DNA of 64,000 bases, from contig OY986970.1 in assembly GCA_963920575.1 (NCBI GenBank), forward strand, positions 22,699,274 to 22,763,273, given 5' to 3'. The position numbers and the translations under genes are program-made. Shown in pieces: positions 1-11,100 of this stretch (positions within the stretch are counted from its first letter, which is position 1; each line of letters opens with the position of its first letter). The DNA comes from Narthecium ossifragum (taxonomy: Eukaryota > Streptophyta > Magnoliopsida > Dioscoreales > Nartheciaceae). Below the pieces are notes generated by a model. It was given only the letters and a program-made list of their open reading frames with translations. It ran no database searches and had not been told where the DNA came from.

Positions 1-683
1 TGGGAAGAGTTGGTGGCAAGTTTCGCCTCCTACGTTTATGTTGTAATGCCTGAGATAGTGATCCCCTGCAAAGCAACAAATTTGTGAGATCGTTGCTTCA
101 ATCTCTATTTCTCTCTTAGTAATCCTCGCGGTAAGTCAAAAGTCATAATTGCCTACGTTAGATCCTATTGGGTGGGCCTTGTAACTGAAGTCCCAACCAA
201 AAAGCATTTCACTTGAAGCTCACATCAAAGGCAGGTATACAGCATTAAGGCCCATTTGCCCATTTAATACATATTTTTGTACAGGATGAATATATTTGGT
301 TGGAAAGCATGCATAAATTTTAGAGATATCATAAATAATAAAGTACTGGAGGTCCCAACTGAATCTTGTAGGCTATGGGCTATCCCCTATCCGGCTATCA
401 AACCTCTGCTCTTGTCAATCTTGTTTGATTGTTGTGTTTGGTGATGCTTTTCTAGTGGTGTTTTCTCTTTTCTGATAAAAAAATATAGAAGACGGAAAAG
501 AAAATAAAGAGAAGAAAGAAAGAAGGTGAAGACAGAAGAGGCTGGGTCAGAGAGAGAATAGGGAGAGAAGATGATCGGTTAGCAGATAAAGGAAGAAGAT
601 GAGTCAAAGTTGTCAAAGAAGAAGATGGGTATTTTTGTCCTTTTTTTTTATTAATTCAGCCCGTATGCTATGCCTCAAGGCTA
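1..683. other. No recognisable gene; purine-rich stretch
   Basis: I see no coding region or known repeat here. Bases about 485-620 are strongly purine-rich (GA-rich runs) on the plus strand. The 3' limit is the target duplication of the next element. Confidence 0.5.
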
Positions 684-692
684 ATTACAAAA

Positions 693-1386
693 GGGTGTGA
701 CTATCTACAATACACTTTAAACTCAACACACCACATTTTTTATTTTTTATAAAATAAAAATAAAAATCCCAAAAAAACCCCAAAATACCCTCCCACCCCT
801 CTCCCGGCTTCTCTCTCCCCTCTCCGGCGCCGGCCCCGGCCTCCCTCTCCCCTCTCCGGCTCCCCTCTCCCTCTTCCCTCCCCTCTTCCGGCTTCTCTCT
901 CCCCTCTCCAGCGCCAGCTCCGGTGCTCTTCTTGGAGCTTCTCTCTCCCCTCCCCTCTTCTGTCTTCTCTCTCCCCAGGTCTCCTCGATGGCTGGAACCG
1001 CTCCCCCCACCTCGCTGGCTACGTCGACTTCGCCGTCGACCTTCCCTCTCCCCCTCCTTGGAACAGGGCCGTGGCTTCCCGGGTCACGAGGGGCGCGGCG
1101 GAGATCGAGGATTTCGCCTCGCGATCGGCGTACTCGAGGGAGGAGGTCGCGCACGTGAGGGAGGCGGAGGCGGCGCTCAGGGTGGCGAGGGAGGTGCCGG
1201 AGAGAGGAGGGAAGAGGGAGAGACAGGGGAGAGGGAGGCCGGAGCCGGCGCCGGAGAGGGGAGAGAGAAGCCGGGAGAGGGGTTGGGAGGGTATTTTTGG
1301 GTATTTTTGGAATTTTTATTTTTATTTTATAAAAAATAAAAAATGTGGTGTGTTGAGTTTAAAGTATAGTGTAGATAGCCACACCC
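693..1386. mobile_element. Small Mutator-like element, Pack-MULE candidate
   Basis: The 694-bp element is bounded by a perfect 9-bp direct repeat, ATTACAAAA, at 684-692 and 1387-1395, the duplication length typical of Mutator-like elements. The two ends are long inverted repeats of about 200 bp (693-about 900 against about 1188-1386). They start GGGTGTG and include an AT-rich run followed by a GC-rich CT/GA-biased run. The GC-rich core (about 985-1185) is not part of the TIRs and reads openly on the plus strand (923-1339, 138 residues). It has no transposase similarity and looks like a captured gene exon, which is the definition of a Pack-MULE. The source gene was not recognised. The element is non-autonomous. 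Confidence 0.8.
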
Positions 1387-1418
1387 ATTACAAAAAGCTT
1401 TAGGAGCAGGGGTCCATC

Positions 1419-1991
1419 TAACGATGGCAATGGGGAGGGCTACCCCATTAGGAGAAAACTTGAGCCCCGTAGCATGTTGTGGGGTAGTTTTCTTACCTCA
1501 TTCATTCTATTTTAAAATACCATAACCCTTCCCCACCCCACCTTGTCCTCCTCCATCTCGTCTCATTACAACTTGTTTAGAAAAAAAACTTAATAAACAT
1601 ATATTAATAGTTTAAAATTGAACTTAAAACACAAAACATAATCCATTTTATTAAATTTTGATCACATAGAAAAATTCATTGATTTCTTATATTTTGTTCC
1701 AGCAACCCAAAATATAAAATATATATGAACTAAATTTCATACAAATTAGAATTTAAACCATAAAGTAAAAGCAACACATAAATAAGAGATAAAAACCAAA
1801 TAGTTATATCATATCTAATACAATTTCTCCTAACCTAATATAATACGACATAGAAGTTTTCCCGTTACATAGTATTCAATTAGTGATTAGATTATATATA
1901 TGACAATATTAAATTGATTGAAGTAAGTATCTTATATTTACACAAGTGATTAGCTTATATATATCAGAACACCACCCCATTGCCATCCCTT
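1419..1991. mobile_element. hAT-type MITE
   Basis: Inverted ends GATGGCAATGGGG (left) and CCCCATTGCCATC (right) enclose an AT-rich, non-coding 573-bp core. Candidate 8-bp target duplications GGTCCATC (1411-1418) and GTTCCATC (1992-1999) match at 7 of 8 positions, as expected for a hAT-derived MITE. The exact outer base of each TIR is uncertain by one or two positions. Confidence 0.6.
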
Positions 1992-2055
1992 GTTCCATCC
2001 AAAATCTGCTCCCCTATTTCTACACTATCGAGCAATCTTGCCTGCTCGCACATTT

Positions 2056-2129
2056 TTTTTTAAAAAGATAAGCCCGGAGGCTGGGGTACAATCAACTAGG
2101 CAACCATCTAAAGATGGCTACACTTCCAG
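2056..2129 (-). mobile_element. Severely 5'-truncated LINE tail with 18-bp TSD
   Basis: A 74-bp insertion lies between two copies of the 18-mer TTGCCTGCTCGCACATTT (2038-2055 and 2130-2147). On the minus strand it ends in a run of A after a segment typical of plant LINE 3' ends. The long duplication and A-tail show target-primed reverse transcription. It sits about 240 bp beyond the stop codon of the permease gene. Confidence 0.7.
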
Positions 2130-2285
2130 TTGCCTGCTCGCACATTTAACGCACTGCGTATTTTTGTTGTCTCACACACCATGGTCGGGTTTTAAGCCTG
2201 ATCGATTTGAGGGAATACTTTGGTATTCTTAGAATTTTAGGAAAATATATGAAATTTAAGAAGATAAACCAACAAACTTACTATC

Positions 2286-2291
2286 TTTATT
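2286..2291 (-). terminator. Putative polyadenylation signal of the permease gene
   Basis: An AATAAA hexamer on the minus strand lies about 81 nt downstream of the permease stop codon, a normal distance for a plant 3' UTR. No transcript evidence is available. Confidence 0.4.
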
Positions 2292-2371
2292 CATCAACAG
2301 TGGAAAGAAAAGAACTATGGATTCATTTTTGTGTGAATTGTCCATGGATACACATGCATGGATATTTTTTC

Positions 2372-5300
2372 CTATTTAAGTATCAAGTTCGTCATAGGAC
2401 CTTTGAACCAGTGTCTCGCACTATACATCCAAGATGAAATGGTGACAAGCAGTAGCCCTCCAACAGCAACAGATGCATAGTTGAGGGTATCCTTTGTTAT
2501 GGGGTAAGCAACTGGAAGGGAAAACAACACTGTGATTGTGATCACCCAGAGGACAGCAACCCAGCCGACGAAGACTCCATAAGGGCCGAGATGGAAAGGG
2601 CCTGGAACAAAAGACTTGCGTGCCAATGTCACTCGAAAGAAGATTGGAAGAGCGTATGCAATGTAGAGCCCAATAGTTGCTACCGATACCATAGCTTCAA
2701 ATGCCACCAAGCTACCTAGAGACTACAAGAACAAAGACACAATATTTAGAGAGAATTCTCCAATATCTCTTAGAATTCGATGGTTATTAGGGGCGTAGTC
2801 AATTTGGATGGTCAAGAGGCCGGATCATGGTCCGAAATTTGAGATTGCACCAACCATGGCCCAATTAAGCCGGGCCAGATCAAGGCTGGACGGCCCAAAC
2901 TGATGGGCCGGTTCCTAGCTTTGTGAGTGAATGTGATTTTTTTAGAGTTGTCAAAATAAGACGGGGTTTGAAAAGGCTTCAGATTTCAGAAGGCTGTATT
3001 CCAATGAGAATAGGGTTTCAAGTTAGAAATGAATACTAGCTGGATAAATAGAAGCAAAGCTTCTTTTATTCAAAAGTTATATATATGTCGAAGAATGTCT
3101 TAAGTCGTAGACAAAAGAGAATTAACAGAGATTATATAATTGGAGTGTTCACTATCACCAAGGATTCAAGATTACTAATAGCATGGAATGTAGCTTGAAG
3201 TAGGATGTTTGGTGACATCTAGATATAGACTCATATATAATTGACTACTTACTACAGAACATAATGTTCTTCAATGTTGGCTCATATTTAGAGGCCTTGT
3301 AGAACAAGAAGGTTGTAGTTTGACCTCAAATCATGTGAAAAAAGAATCTAGAATTGATTACCGTTAATCCCATGCAGAAAGAAATGAAGGCAGACAGCCA
3401 AACTGCATATATTGGTACATCTTGCTTGTTTACTGTATGCCACAGTGATGATAGAGGCATTGCTCCATCTCTTGAAAATGCATACGCCATCCTGAATTCA
3501 AAGACAGAGCCTGATATGATCGAAATCGATGCATAATCGCGGTAGACGAAAGGGGTTTGCAGATCATAATATATTGGTGAACAGATGTTCACATGATCAA
3601 TTTTCAAATGGCAAGTACTTACCTAGAGTTACTTGTCACTGAACTCATTCCACAGAAAAATATGGCAACAGCAACAATGCCCAAACAAACAATTCCACCA
3701 ACTCCACTGCCATATCTGTTCTTGAAGGCAAGATAGAACACCTCAGCAACCGCATTTCCTCCGGCATCATTGTCTTCACTCAGAAGATAGGGAATGTTAG
3801 TCACCGCAAAGGTGATGCCGAGTATGTACGCCCAGCCAGCAACGATCGATATGCCAATGGCGCTGATGATCCCTTTTGGGCCATTCGTGCCAGCGTCTTT
3901 TGTTTCCTCTGACTGAAGGGATCATAGATCATAGATAAAATGGTCATTTTCAAATAAGAATTCAAAGTAAGAATTCAGTCTTTTTAAACATATATAGAGC
4001 TCTAAGATCATCAAAGAACCAATTCCAAAGTAATTTTAATTTGTTATACGACAAATTAAACTTGAGCTACTGATACAACTCTAAGAAAATGCCAATGTAA
4101 GCCAATATGGGCACCAAAATGATTGTTACATGTAAAACAGGTAAGAAATATCTGGAAATCAAATAATCGATCGTTTTTTATGCGATAAGAACATGAGTAA
4201 CAATAAAAGGAATTATGTACCATATAAGCCGATGCATCAAATCCAGACAATGTGTATTGGCTCATTAAAAGCCCCAAAACGAATATGTAGCCTGTGTTAT
4301 CAATTCCGGCACCGTTGTCAGTGTTGAAGTGGGTAAATACAAATTTGGGACTGGCTCTGTCAGTGGCAACACTAGGTATAAGGATCATGAGGACAAATAC
4401 ACCTGGAATAAGGCTTTCACTGATTAGGTTCTTAGAAATGAGCTACTTGTTCAATGATCAAAAGAATGGCAATAATAATATACAAGTTGTTACCTAGAAC
4501 ATTCCATGCAGCAGCAACCTGTCCGAAAAATGATAACCAAGTGATAGGCAAACTGTTCATAATTGCATGAAGTAAAAGAATTCCCCCATGTAAACCGATG
4601 ACAACATATTTGGAAGCTAGATATCCTCCTCCATTGATTCCACCGGTGCTGAGTAGGATTATGACTTGAATTAGCTGCGCAAGAGAGAAATCCACGCTTG
4701 TAGTGACAGCCCACTGCAAAATAGGTAATATCTTTAGCAGTCAATTCGGACATCGATTAAGGCATCTCGGATGAAGCATCCTTATCCAGGGGATTATGCA
4801 AGCTTTGAACTTCAATAGGACTAGGAATTACCTGACTAACCATGCTAAACCTGCACAAAAATCCAATTCAGGTAATTAGTAACATGCTTGGGAATAATCA
4901 TGTGATATGCAGGAATTTGTAGCCATTTTGGTGACAGTACATTGTAGAAATCAATTTCCCAATTGTATAGCTTCTCAACATACATAGGATAAAGGAAGCC
5001 TCTCAGCCACATACATGCCTACTCGATCTGGCTCAGAGCATATATGGCAATGGAGAGGCGCATAGACTTGCCTCCCTAAAGAAATTATGCAAGTTCTACA
5101 GCACAAAGGCCAATGTTATGTTACCTGTCTATCCATCTCATTTCCTACTATGCAGTTTCTTGAGGTACATGTCATGAAACCATATTTCTAGCAATTGGTT
5201 TGTAACATTTTTATTTTAATAAGCTTCAGTCCATAAATTCTGAACATATAGGGACACCTTTACCTTTCTAACTAGGGAGAAAAGAACTTTTGGCAGCCAA

Positions 5301-6866
5301 GTGTGTTGAGAGTAGAATGGAGAAGAGAATGCAATTGAGAGAGTGGGAGGAAGGAATTTGGTTACTTTCAAGCCAAAAAAAAAGAAAAACATAGCCTATG
5401 TATTGGTTAGAAGAAAATTTGATGTGTGCATAACATCTAAAAAGCTGTAAGGTTTAAGCAAATGAAGAGCGAGTAAGCATCAATTAAATAATCAATCATT
5501 CTTAGATGGAAGAACTACCTACGGTGCTTACCAGCCTGTGATCCAAGAAGCAAAAGGGCTCCAAGATCCTCCACAGAGCTTAGCACTCCAGTAATAGAGA
5601 CCACCAGATGAAGGATAGGCAGAGCAAATCTCGGCCATGGAAAGACCAACGATGAGAGTGAAAAAACCAGCGATTGGCCATCCATATACCATAGTTACCG
5701 GTCCTCCGAACTTGAGGCCGGTGCCAAACAATGTTGTAATGCCGGTGAGAATAGACATGACGGAGAAGGTGAAGGCAAAGTTGGAGAAAGCTCTGCATAT
5801 CAGTAGCAATGAACAAAGCATAAAGCAGCTGAATTGAGTGAAGAATTTTTTTAGCAATTCCAAATTTGGATTGTGACTTCTTCAATGATCGAAAATTTTT
5901 AAACACTCATGAGGATTCTTTTTATAAAAATCCTTTTTCTTGTGCTTATATTTTGCAGATTCCACTCTACATTGGTGGTCCTTATATCTAGTCTGCTCTT
6001 TTTTCTGGGCTTATATTCCAAGTGGGAGGGAAAAGGGAAGATATGGATCTTATTATTTCGCAAAACAATTCATAAGTCAGGGGTGATTTGCAATACGAAT
6101 ATTTTTGTGACTTAATCATCATTGAAATACTCAAACAAAAAGAAAAAAAAAAACAAAACAAAAAGGAAACGAGAGAGTAATTAAACACATTATAAACAAA
6201 GTATGGACAACTTCTCATCCAACCAAAACCTTACAAGATTAGTTAATCCCAAATTAAGTGAGACACCTCCTAGGAAAGCTAATCCAGTCCGGACAGCTGT
6301 CCAAAAAAACCACGTACAATATGTTGAGTTTATGGTGCTGATTGTTCGGACCATGACGCACCCGGGGCAGCACCCCGGCGGGAACAAAAACCGGATTTAA
6401 GATATGTTAATAAATATAGTTTATATAATTTTTATGTGTTGAAACTCTAAGATATGAGGGTTTATATGAATGACCGTCATTGTATTTTATAATTTTGACT
6501 CTTTGTCTCTGAAATAGTGAAAACATGAACGTAACACAATATTCCTGGTTTGAGCTAAAGATTCTCCCAACTCTTCAAAAATATTCCTCATAACAACAAC
6601 CATAGATACAATACCCCAAAATACGGTACTCTAAAGATGAATCACAAAACCCGCATATAAATACAGAAAATGCGTACATAATCAATAACCAAATCTCAAG
6701 AACTCGGAGAGAGAGAGAGAGAGAGAGAGAGAGGAAGGTGGTAGGAGGCGTACGAGAGGCTGCGGCTGAGCTCCTGCTTGTATCCCAGCAGACTCTTGCG
6801 ATCGTTCTCCACCCCGTCTTTGATCGGCAGGTACCATACGCTCTCTCTCCATTCCTCCATCGTCAT
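2372..6866 (-). CDS. Amino-acid/GABA permease of the BAT1 type (APC superfamily)
   Basis: The gene has eight exons on the minus strand: 6866-6754, 5792-5532, 4850-4832 (19 nt), 4713-4494, 4402-4221, 3912-3623, 3491-3362 and 2722-2372. All introns have GT-AG ends, phases agree at each joint, and the sum is 1566 nt (521 residues), close to the ~516 of Arabidopsis BAT1. The start ATG at 6866 is followed by the conserved LGYKQEL block near residue 27. Family motifs then follow in order: FSNFAF, GLSMAEICSAYPSSGG, WAVTTSVDFSLAQLIQ, HGGILLLHA, FNTDNG, GLLMSQYT, GIISAIGISI, FCGMSSVTSNSR, MAYAFSRDGAMP, and FSLPVAYP near the end. The family has about 12 membrane helices and carries amino acids such as GABA, alanine, arginine and glutamate, in mitochondrial or plasma membrane. 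No premature stop or frameshift was seen. This is the only gene here that looks functional. Substrate and location are inferred from the family. Confidence 0.93.
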
Positions 6867-6954
6867 CTCTCACTCTCTCTGCTCGGCACTAATCTACCGG
6901 TCTCTCTCTTCTTTTCGCTCCGCTACTCTGCGTCTTTAGCTACCGGGCTATACA

Positions 6955-6975
6955 TACATATATATATAAATATAG
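6955..6975 (-). promoter_or_regulatory. Possible TATA box and CT-rich leader of the permease gene
   Basis: Read on the minus strand, an AT-rich block with TATATTTATATATA lies about 95-105 nt before the ATG. It is followed by a CT/GA-rich leader, and the first intron begins with a GA/CT dinucleotide run (about 6706-6733). Position and composition suit a plant core promoter and 5' UTR. The transcription start is unknown. Confidence 0.35.
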
Positions 6976-7040
6976 GCAGCGGAGTAGCCGGGCATCGGAG
7001 AGAAGTAGGGCCGTCGTCGTTGCCGGCCGCCGATTTAAAA

Positions 7041-7235
7041 ATGACCCCCTACATTGCCATTGTAGCTGCTCTCCTCTACATCTCTAATTCAGGCGCGAAC
7101 TATGTAATATACCCAAGTTACCCTCGTAATCTGGGGATGTTTGGCGCAGGGAGTGGAGGGTAGTTTGGTAATCTTATGTCCAAACCAAATGCTTGCGTCC
7201 CGGTGTATCCATCATACAGTCAGCTGTCCATGGAA
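7041..7235. repeat. Diverged dispersed repeat shared with 26430-26560
   Basis: The stretch GTTTGGTAATCTTA, then CTTGCGTCCCGGTGTATC, then AGCTGTCCA occurs here and again near 26494-26556 in the same order and spacing, with diverged sequence between. It is a dispersed repeat of unknown class; no coding capacity is apparent. The region also overlaps sequence upstream of the permease gene. Confidence 0.5.
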
Positions 7236-7240
7236 TTTTT

Positions 7241-7355
7241 TAGAATATTTTTCGTTTTTTTTTAAAAAAAAAGGGGACGTCACTTATGCAAATAGATTAG
7301 AATATTTTTCGTTTTTTTTTTGAAAAAAAGGGGACGTCACTTATGCAAATAGATT
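7241..7355. repeat. Two-copy tandem repeat, ~58-bp unit
   Basis: Copy one is 7241-7298 and copy two 7299-7355. Each has TAGAATATTTTTCG, a T-run, an A-run and GGGGACGTCACTTATGCA. The copies are nearly identical, which suggests a recent duplication. Each contains a TGACGT-type palindrome (GACGTC). Confidence 0.85.
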
Positions 7356-7508
7356 AGATTACTTTTGGCGTATGTAGCTGGAATAACTTGTTGAGATATC
7401 TCTTGCAAAATTAGAACAGATCACATTTACCTCCGGTCCATCTAGGAAAAAAAAAGAAGAAAGAATTGTTGAGATGTTTGCATAACTCCTGCGGAGATTG
7501 TCATCGAT

Positions 7509-7685
7509 CGTATTCAATGATTCGATTTTTGGGCATGTTAGCCGAATCTTCGGTCCTCATCATCATTTCTTGATTGGAATATTTATGTATATGTCGGTCA
7601 GCAGATTATAATTTACATATATACAACTATATTTTTAATGTTCTAAGATGGGTTAACATGCCCAAAAATCGAATCATTGAATACG
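7509..7685. repeat. Perfect 32-bp inverted repeat with ~113-bp loop
   Basis: Arms 7509-7540 and 7654-7685 are perfect reverse complements, and a GTCAT/ATGAC pair extends the stem outside a short mismatch. The core is GATTCGATTTTTGGGCATG. A transcript would fold into a long hairpin. It could be a MITE relic or a hairpin-RNA locus. No flanking target duplication was found. Confidence 0.75.
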
Positions 7686-8122
7686 ATGACAAGCATCTCA
7701 TTGAGCATTGCCTGAGCGGCAAATATGTAAAATATGTAAAAGAAAGACCGACTCATCAGTTCCTTATTGGGATATCATGTATCTATCATTTAGAAGATCC
7801 CAATTTATATATATTCGACTATATTTCTTAAGAGGTAGACTACACATTAAATATTAATTTTTTTTAAAAAATATTTAATAATTTTTAACTCTTTAATTTG
7901 CCTCGAGATGGGGATCAGATAATAAAACGGTAAAAACCAAAACTACTATGGTTTGATGTCCTATATTCGCTCTCTCTCTCTCTCTCTCGATCTCGAAACT
8001 CTCACAAGCCAATCGCATCTCATCCGGTTAACAACCTCTTATTAAAGAACAAGAGGATCGCGCAACTCCTCAAATCTAGACTTCATCTTCCTCGCCTTAT
8101 CCCCATTCATCCTGGCCTTGGA
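7686..8122. other. AT-rich intergenic DNA, no gene seen
   Basis: No coding region or element was recognised. A CT dinucleotide run lies at about 7971-7988. Confidence 0.5.
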
Positions 8123-11100
8123 TGTCACGTTCGGACTCGTGAAAGCCCAACCGGGTCGAGGGCGTGAACGGGAACCTAACTAACTGTGAAATTTTTTGAC
8201 GAGGGTTTCCTCTAGTCTACTGGTTTCCCTAAGCATTCATTAATCACCCTCAATTAATAATTCTAGAAATAACAGAAACCTCAAACTGAAGGATTACAAA
8301 ACCCAAAGTTACGAAATTACAAAATCTCGAAGAGGGGAAGATCAAGTACAAACATTTATACACTCCCGTAGGAGGCTAGCTATACAAAGGTTCTGAAGAC
8401 AGAAGATCACCCCTCCTCAAACTCCACCAGGCGCCACGCATCATCAACCAACTGCCCGGTAGAGGCTACCGAAGAAGAGCTAACGCATGCACCACCAAAA
8501 CGCAGCTCGGGTAGGAATGAGTAACTAAACTCAGTAGGGAAACTATATTACGACTCACAAAAAGAAGAAGGAAACGCAACAATGCCGCCCTCTAGCAAGG
8601 TCTGGGTGTATACATGGGTCCCATAACCCCACCAGTGTCTCTAGATATCCAACCATGGTCACTCTAATGAACTGGACCCATCCCGGAAACACCTAGTACA
8701 GCAGGAGGAAGACACTGGTGAGCGGGAAGACAACACCGCTGAGTAGGCACACCCTCTACTCAAGAGACAAGAGAATCGGACATCGGCTACACCACAGAAC
8801 CATGCTCGACGCTGACACGACCTCTAAAATCATCAATCAACAACTGTTCAAGTTATCTAGGCCTATCATCGAATTTGACTGAACACAACCATTCAAACAT
8901 GGACCAAGCTACCCAACCCCGATCCTAGGGCTAAATCCGAGTTTCCAAGCCTCGGGACGGCGATACCACAGATCGTCCATGCCCCAACCTTATGCAACTA
9001 ATGCACAACTAGATGCATGCTATGAACACACACATGGAAGCAGATAAGCATGCAACATATGTGACGATAAATAAACATGGTCTTGGCTCGGCACCCTGCC
9101 GACCCGGGGTGGTGAATAGATAATGCAGGCCAAAGGACTACTGAGTTAAGAGCTCTGATTACTAGTGGTGAATGGAATGAAAGCAGACATGCAAAGAGTG
9201 TAAAGGGGAAGGCGGCGGTGAATATCGCTTTGAGTGCTTCTGTGAGGACTCGTAGCTCCAACCCGGTCCGACCGCGTCGGTCGAGGGTCTGGCTCGGTTT
9301 GGTTTGGCCCGGTTGGCCTTATTTCGTGATCTCCTTTGATTGTTGCGGTTCCGGGGGGTAATTTGGTAAATTACCCTAGGCGGAGTTGGTTTCACACACG
9401 CGAAGCGCACACACGACCTTGTGATGATGTATGTGCTTGCTTAGACCACTAAGAGTACCCAAGATCGGAGGATCTGAGTTTGATCGGATAGATCGAGATT
9501 TGAGCGGCCGTGATTAAATCTGGTTGATCAAGTAGTCTTCAGACTTAATCACCGCTTGATTAAGTTAAACCCTTCTCTCTCCCGTTAGAGCTTCAGCCGC
9601 GTTCGAGAGAGAGAGGCGGCGCGACCCAATCGAAGAGAGGGAGAAGGCGGCACCGGCGGCGGGGTTCCTTCTCTCGACGGCGGAGACCTTGGCTATGGCA
9701 ACCACGGGTGGGCGACGGCAACCCCATGATCGGAGGAAATCGTGACCGGCGGAGAGCTTGGAGCTCGGGGATGACGACGCGGCCGGAAGGGGAGGCGAGC
9801 TCGACGCTAGAGGTAGAGTTTCTAGCCTAAACTTGGTTTAGACTCTATTAGCATAGATTAGGCCATAGGATTGCATCGGGGTTGGATTTGTTGTGCTTGC
9901 CCTGTTTTTTCCGGCGACTCTTGCCCTGTTTCTTTTTGGTGATGTATGTATGAGGTTTGGTTTTCCGGCGAGGATATGCCCTGTTCCCATTTGGTTTTCC
10001 TTTCCGATAAGGTTCTTCTCTTCCTCTCTGGTGAAGTGTGCTCGTGGTTTTCGGTTTCCCGGCGATGTCGAGCTCTATTCCCGGAGATCCCTTTCCTTCT
10101 TTCCGGTGGCTCTTTCCCCTGTTTCCCTGATTGTCTTCCTTGCCATGCTATGCCCTGCCATGGATTGTTGCTTGGGTTGTTTGTGATCGACTGAATTGCC
10201 TGAGATGTGGGATTCCCTCTTTCCTTCCCCTGTCCTTTGGCCGGTTGGATGCCGGGGTTCCCCCAGTTTCCCTCCCTCCGGGCTTGATCGACTTTTTCTC
10301 TGTTTCTCCTTGCTGACGGTGGTTGCTTGGCTTCGATTATCCTCTTCCTGGTGAAGCCCCTCGAGGACTGGCTCCAGGCCACTATCAAGTTCAATTTCCT
10401 TCTTACTAGGCTTGCCTGCTGGTTGCCTCGATTCAACCGGGGTGCTAAGTTCTATAGGTGTTCGATGAAATGCCGCAGGGAGGTGTTGAACCGCTGCTAT
10501 GATGGACCTTCCTCTTCCTTCGTTGATGAAGTGCTATGCTCGCTTTCTTATCTTGTCTGTCATGCTAATTTTCTGGCAGCTATGTCGTACTTATGATTAT
10601 GCCATGCTCAGAAATGCTTTTGTCATGCTTGCTTGCTAGACACTGTATCAGTACTGCTATACCTCACCCACATGTTTGCTATGCCTTTGCTGCCCTAGCC
10701 TCCGCTATGCTTAGCTTCCTGTTGATGTGCTCGGTTTTCATGCTTACTGCCATGTCCTTTCTCTGTCTCCTGTCTGCTCACTCGATGATGCAGTTAAGTC
10801 ATGCTTGCTACGAAGAGTAATAGGATGAGTAGTTCCCTATGCTATTCTCTGCTTCTTCAGAACATCTGTCATGCTTTGTTCCTAATGTTGGTTTTCCTGT
10901 ATTATTTAGATATTCCTGTATTTCATCGGGATTGTGGGATCTAAAATTGAGTCGGCTTGATCTATAATGCATACATTTTTCGTTGGGTCTCTTGATTGAA
11001 CATATATTGTCTCAAGCTGTGCACATTAGTGACTTTATGCAAGTGTGTGGCTTAGATGTAGCTCTACGATTTAGTTCCATGCCAACTGATCATTGATCCT

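Noticed and set aside
6203..6400. 65-codon frames in permease intron 1
   Set aside because: Both strands are open by chance over the same bases and no family is recognised. The region is an intron in the supported model.
9858..10436. 192-codon minus-strand open frame and overlapping plus-strand frames (9893-10820)
   Set aside because: They lie in CT/GC-biased non-coding LTR-derivative DNA, show no domain, and several overlap on both strands. Composition explains them.
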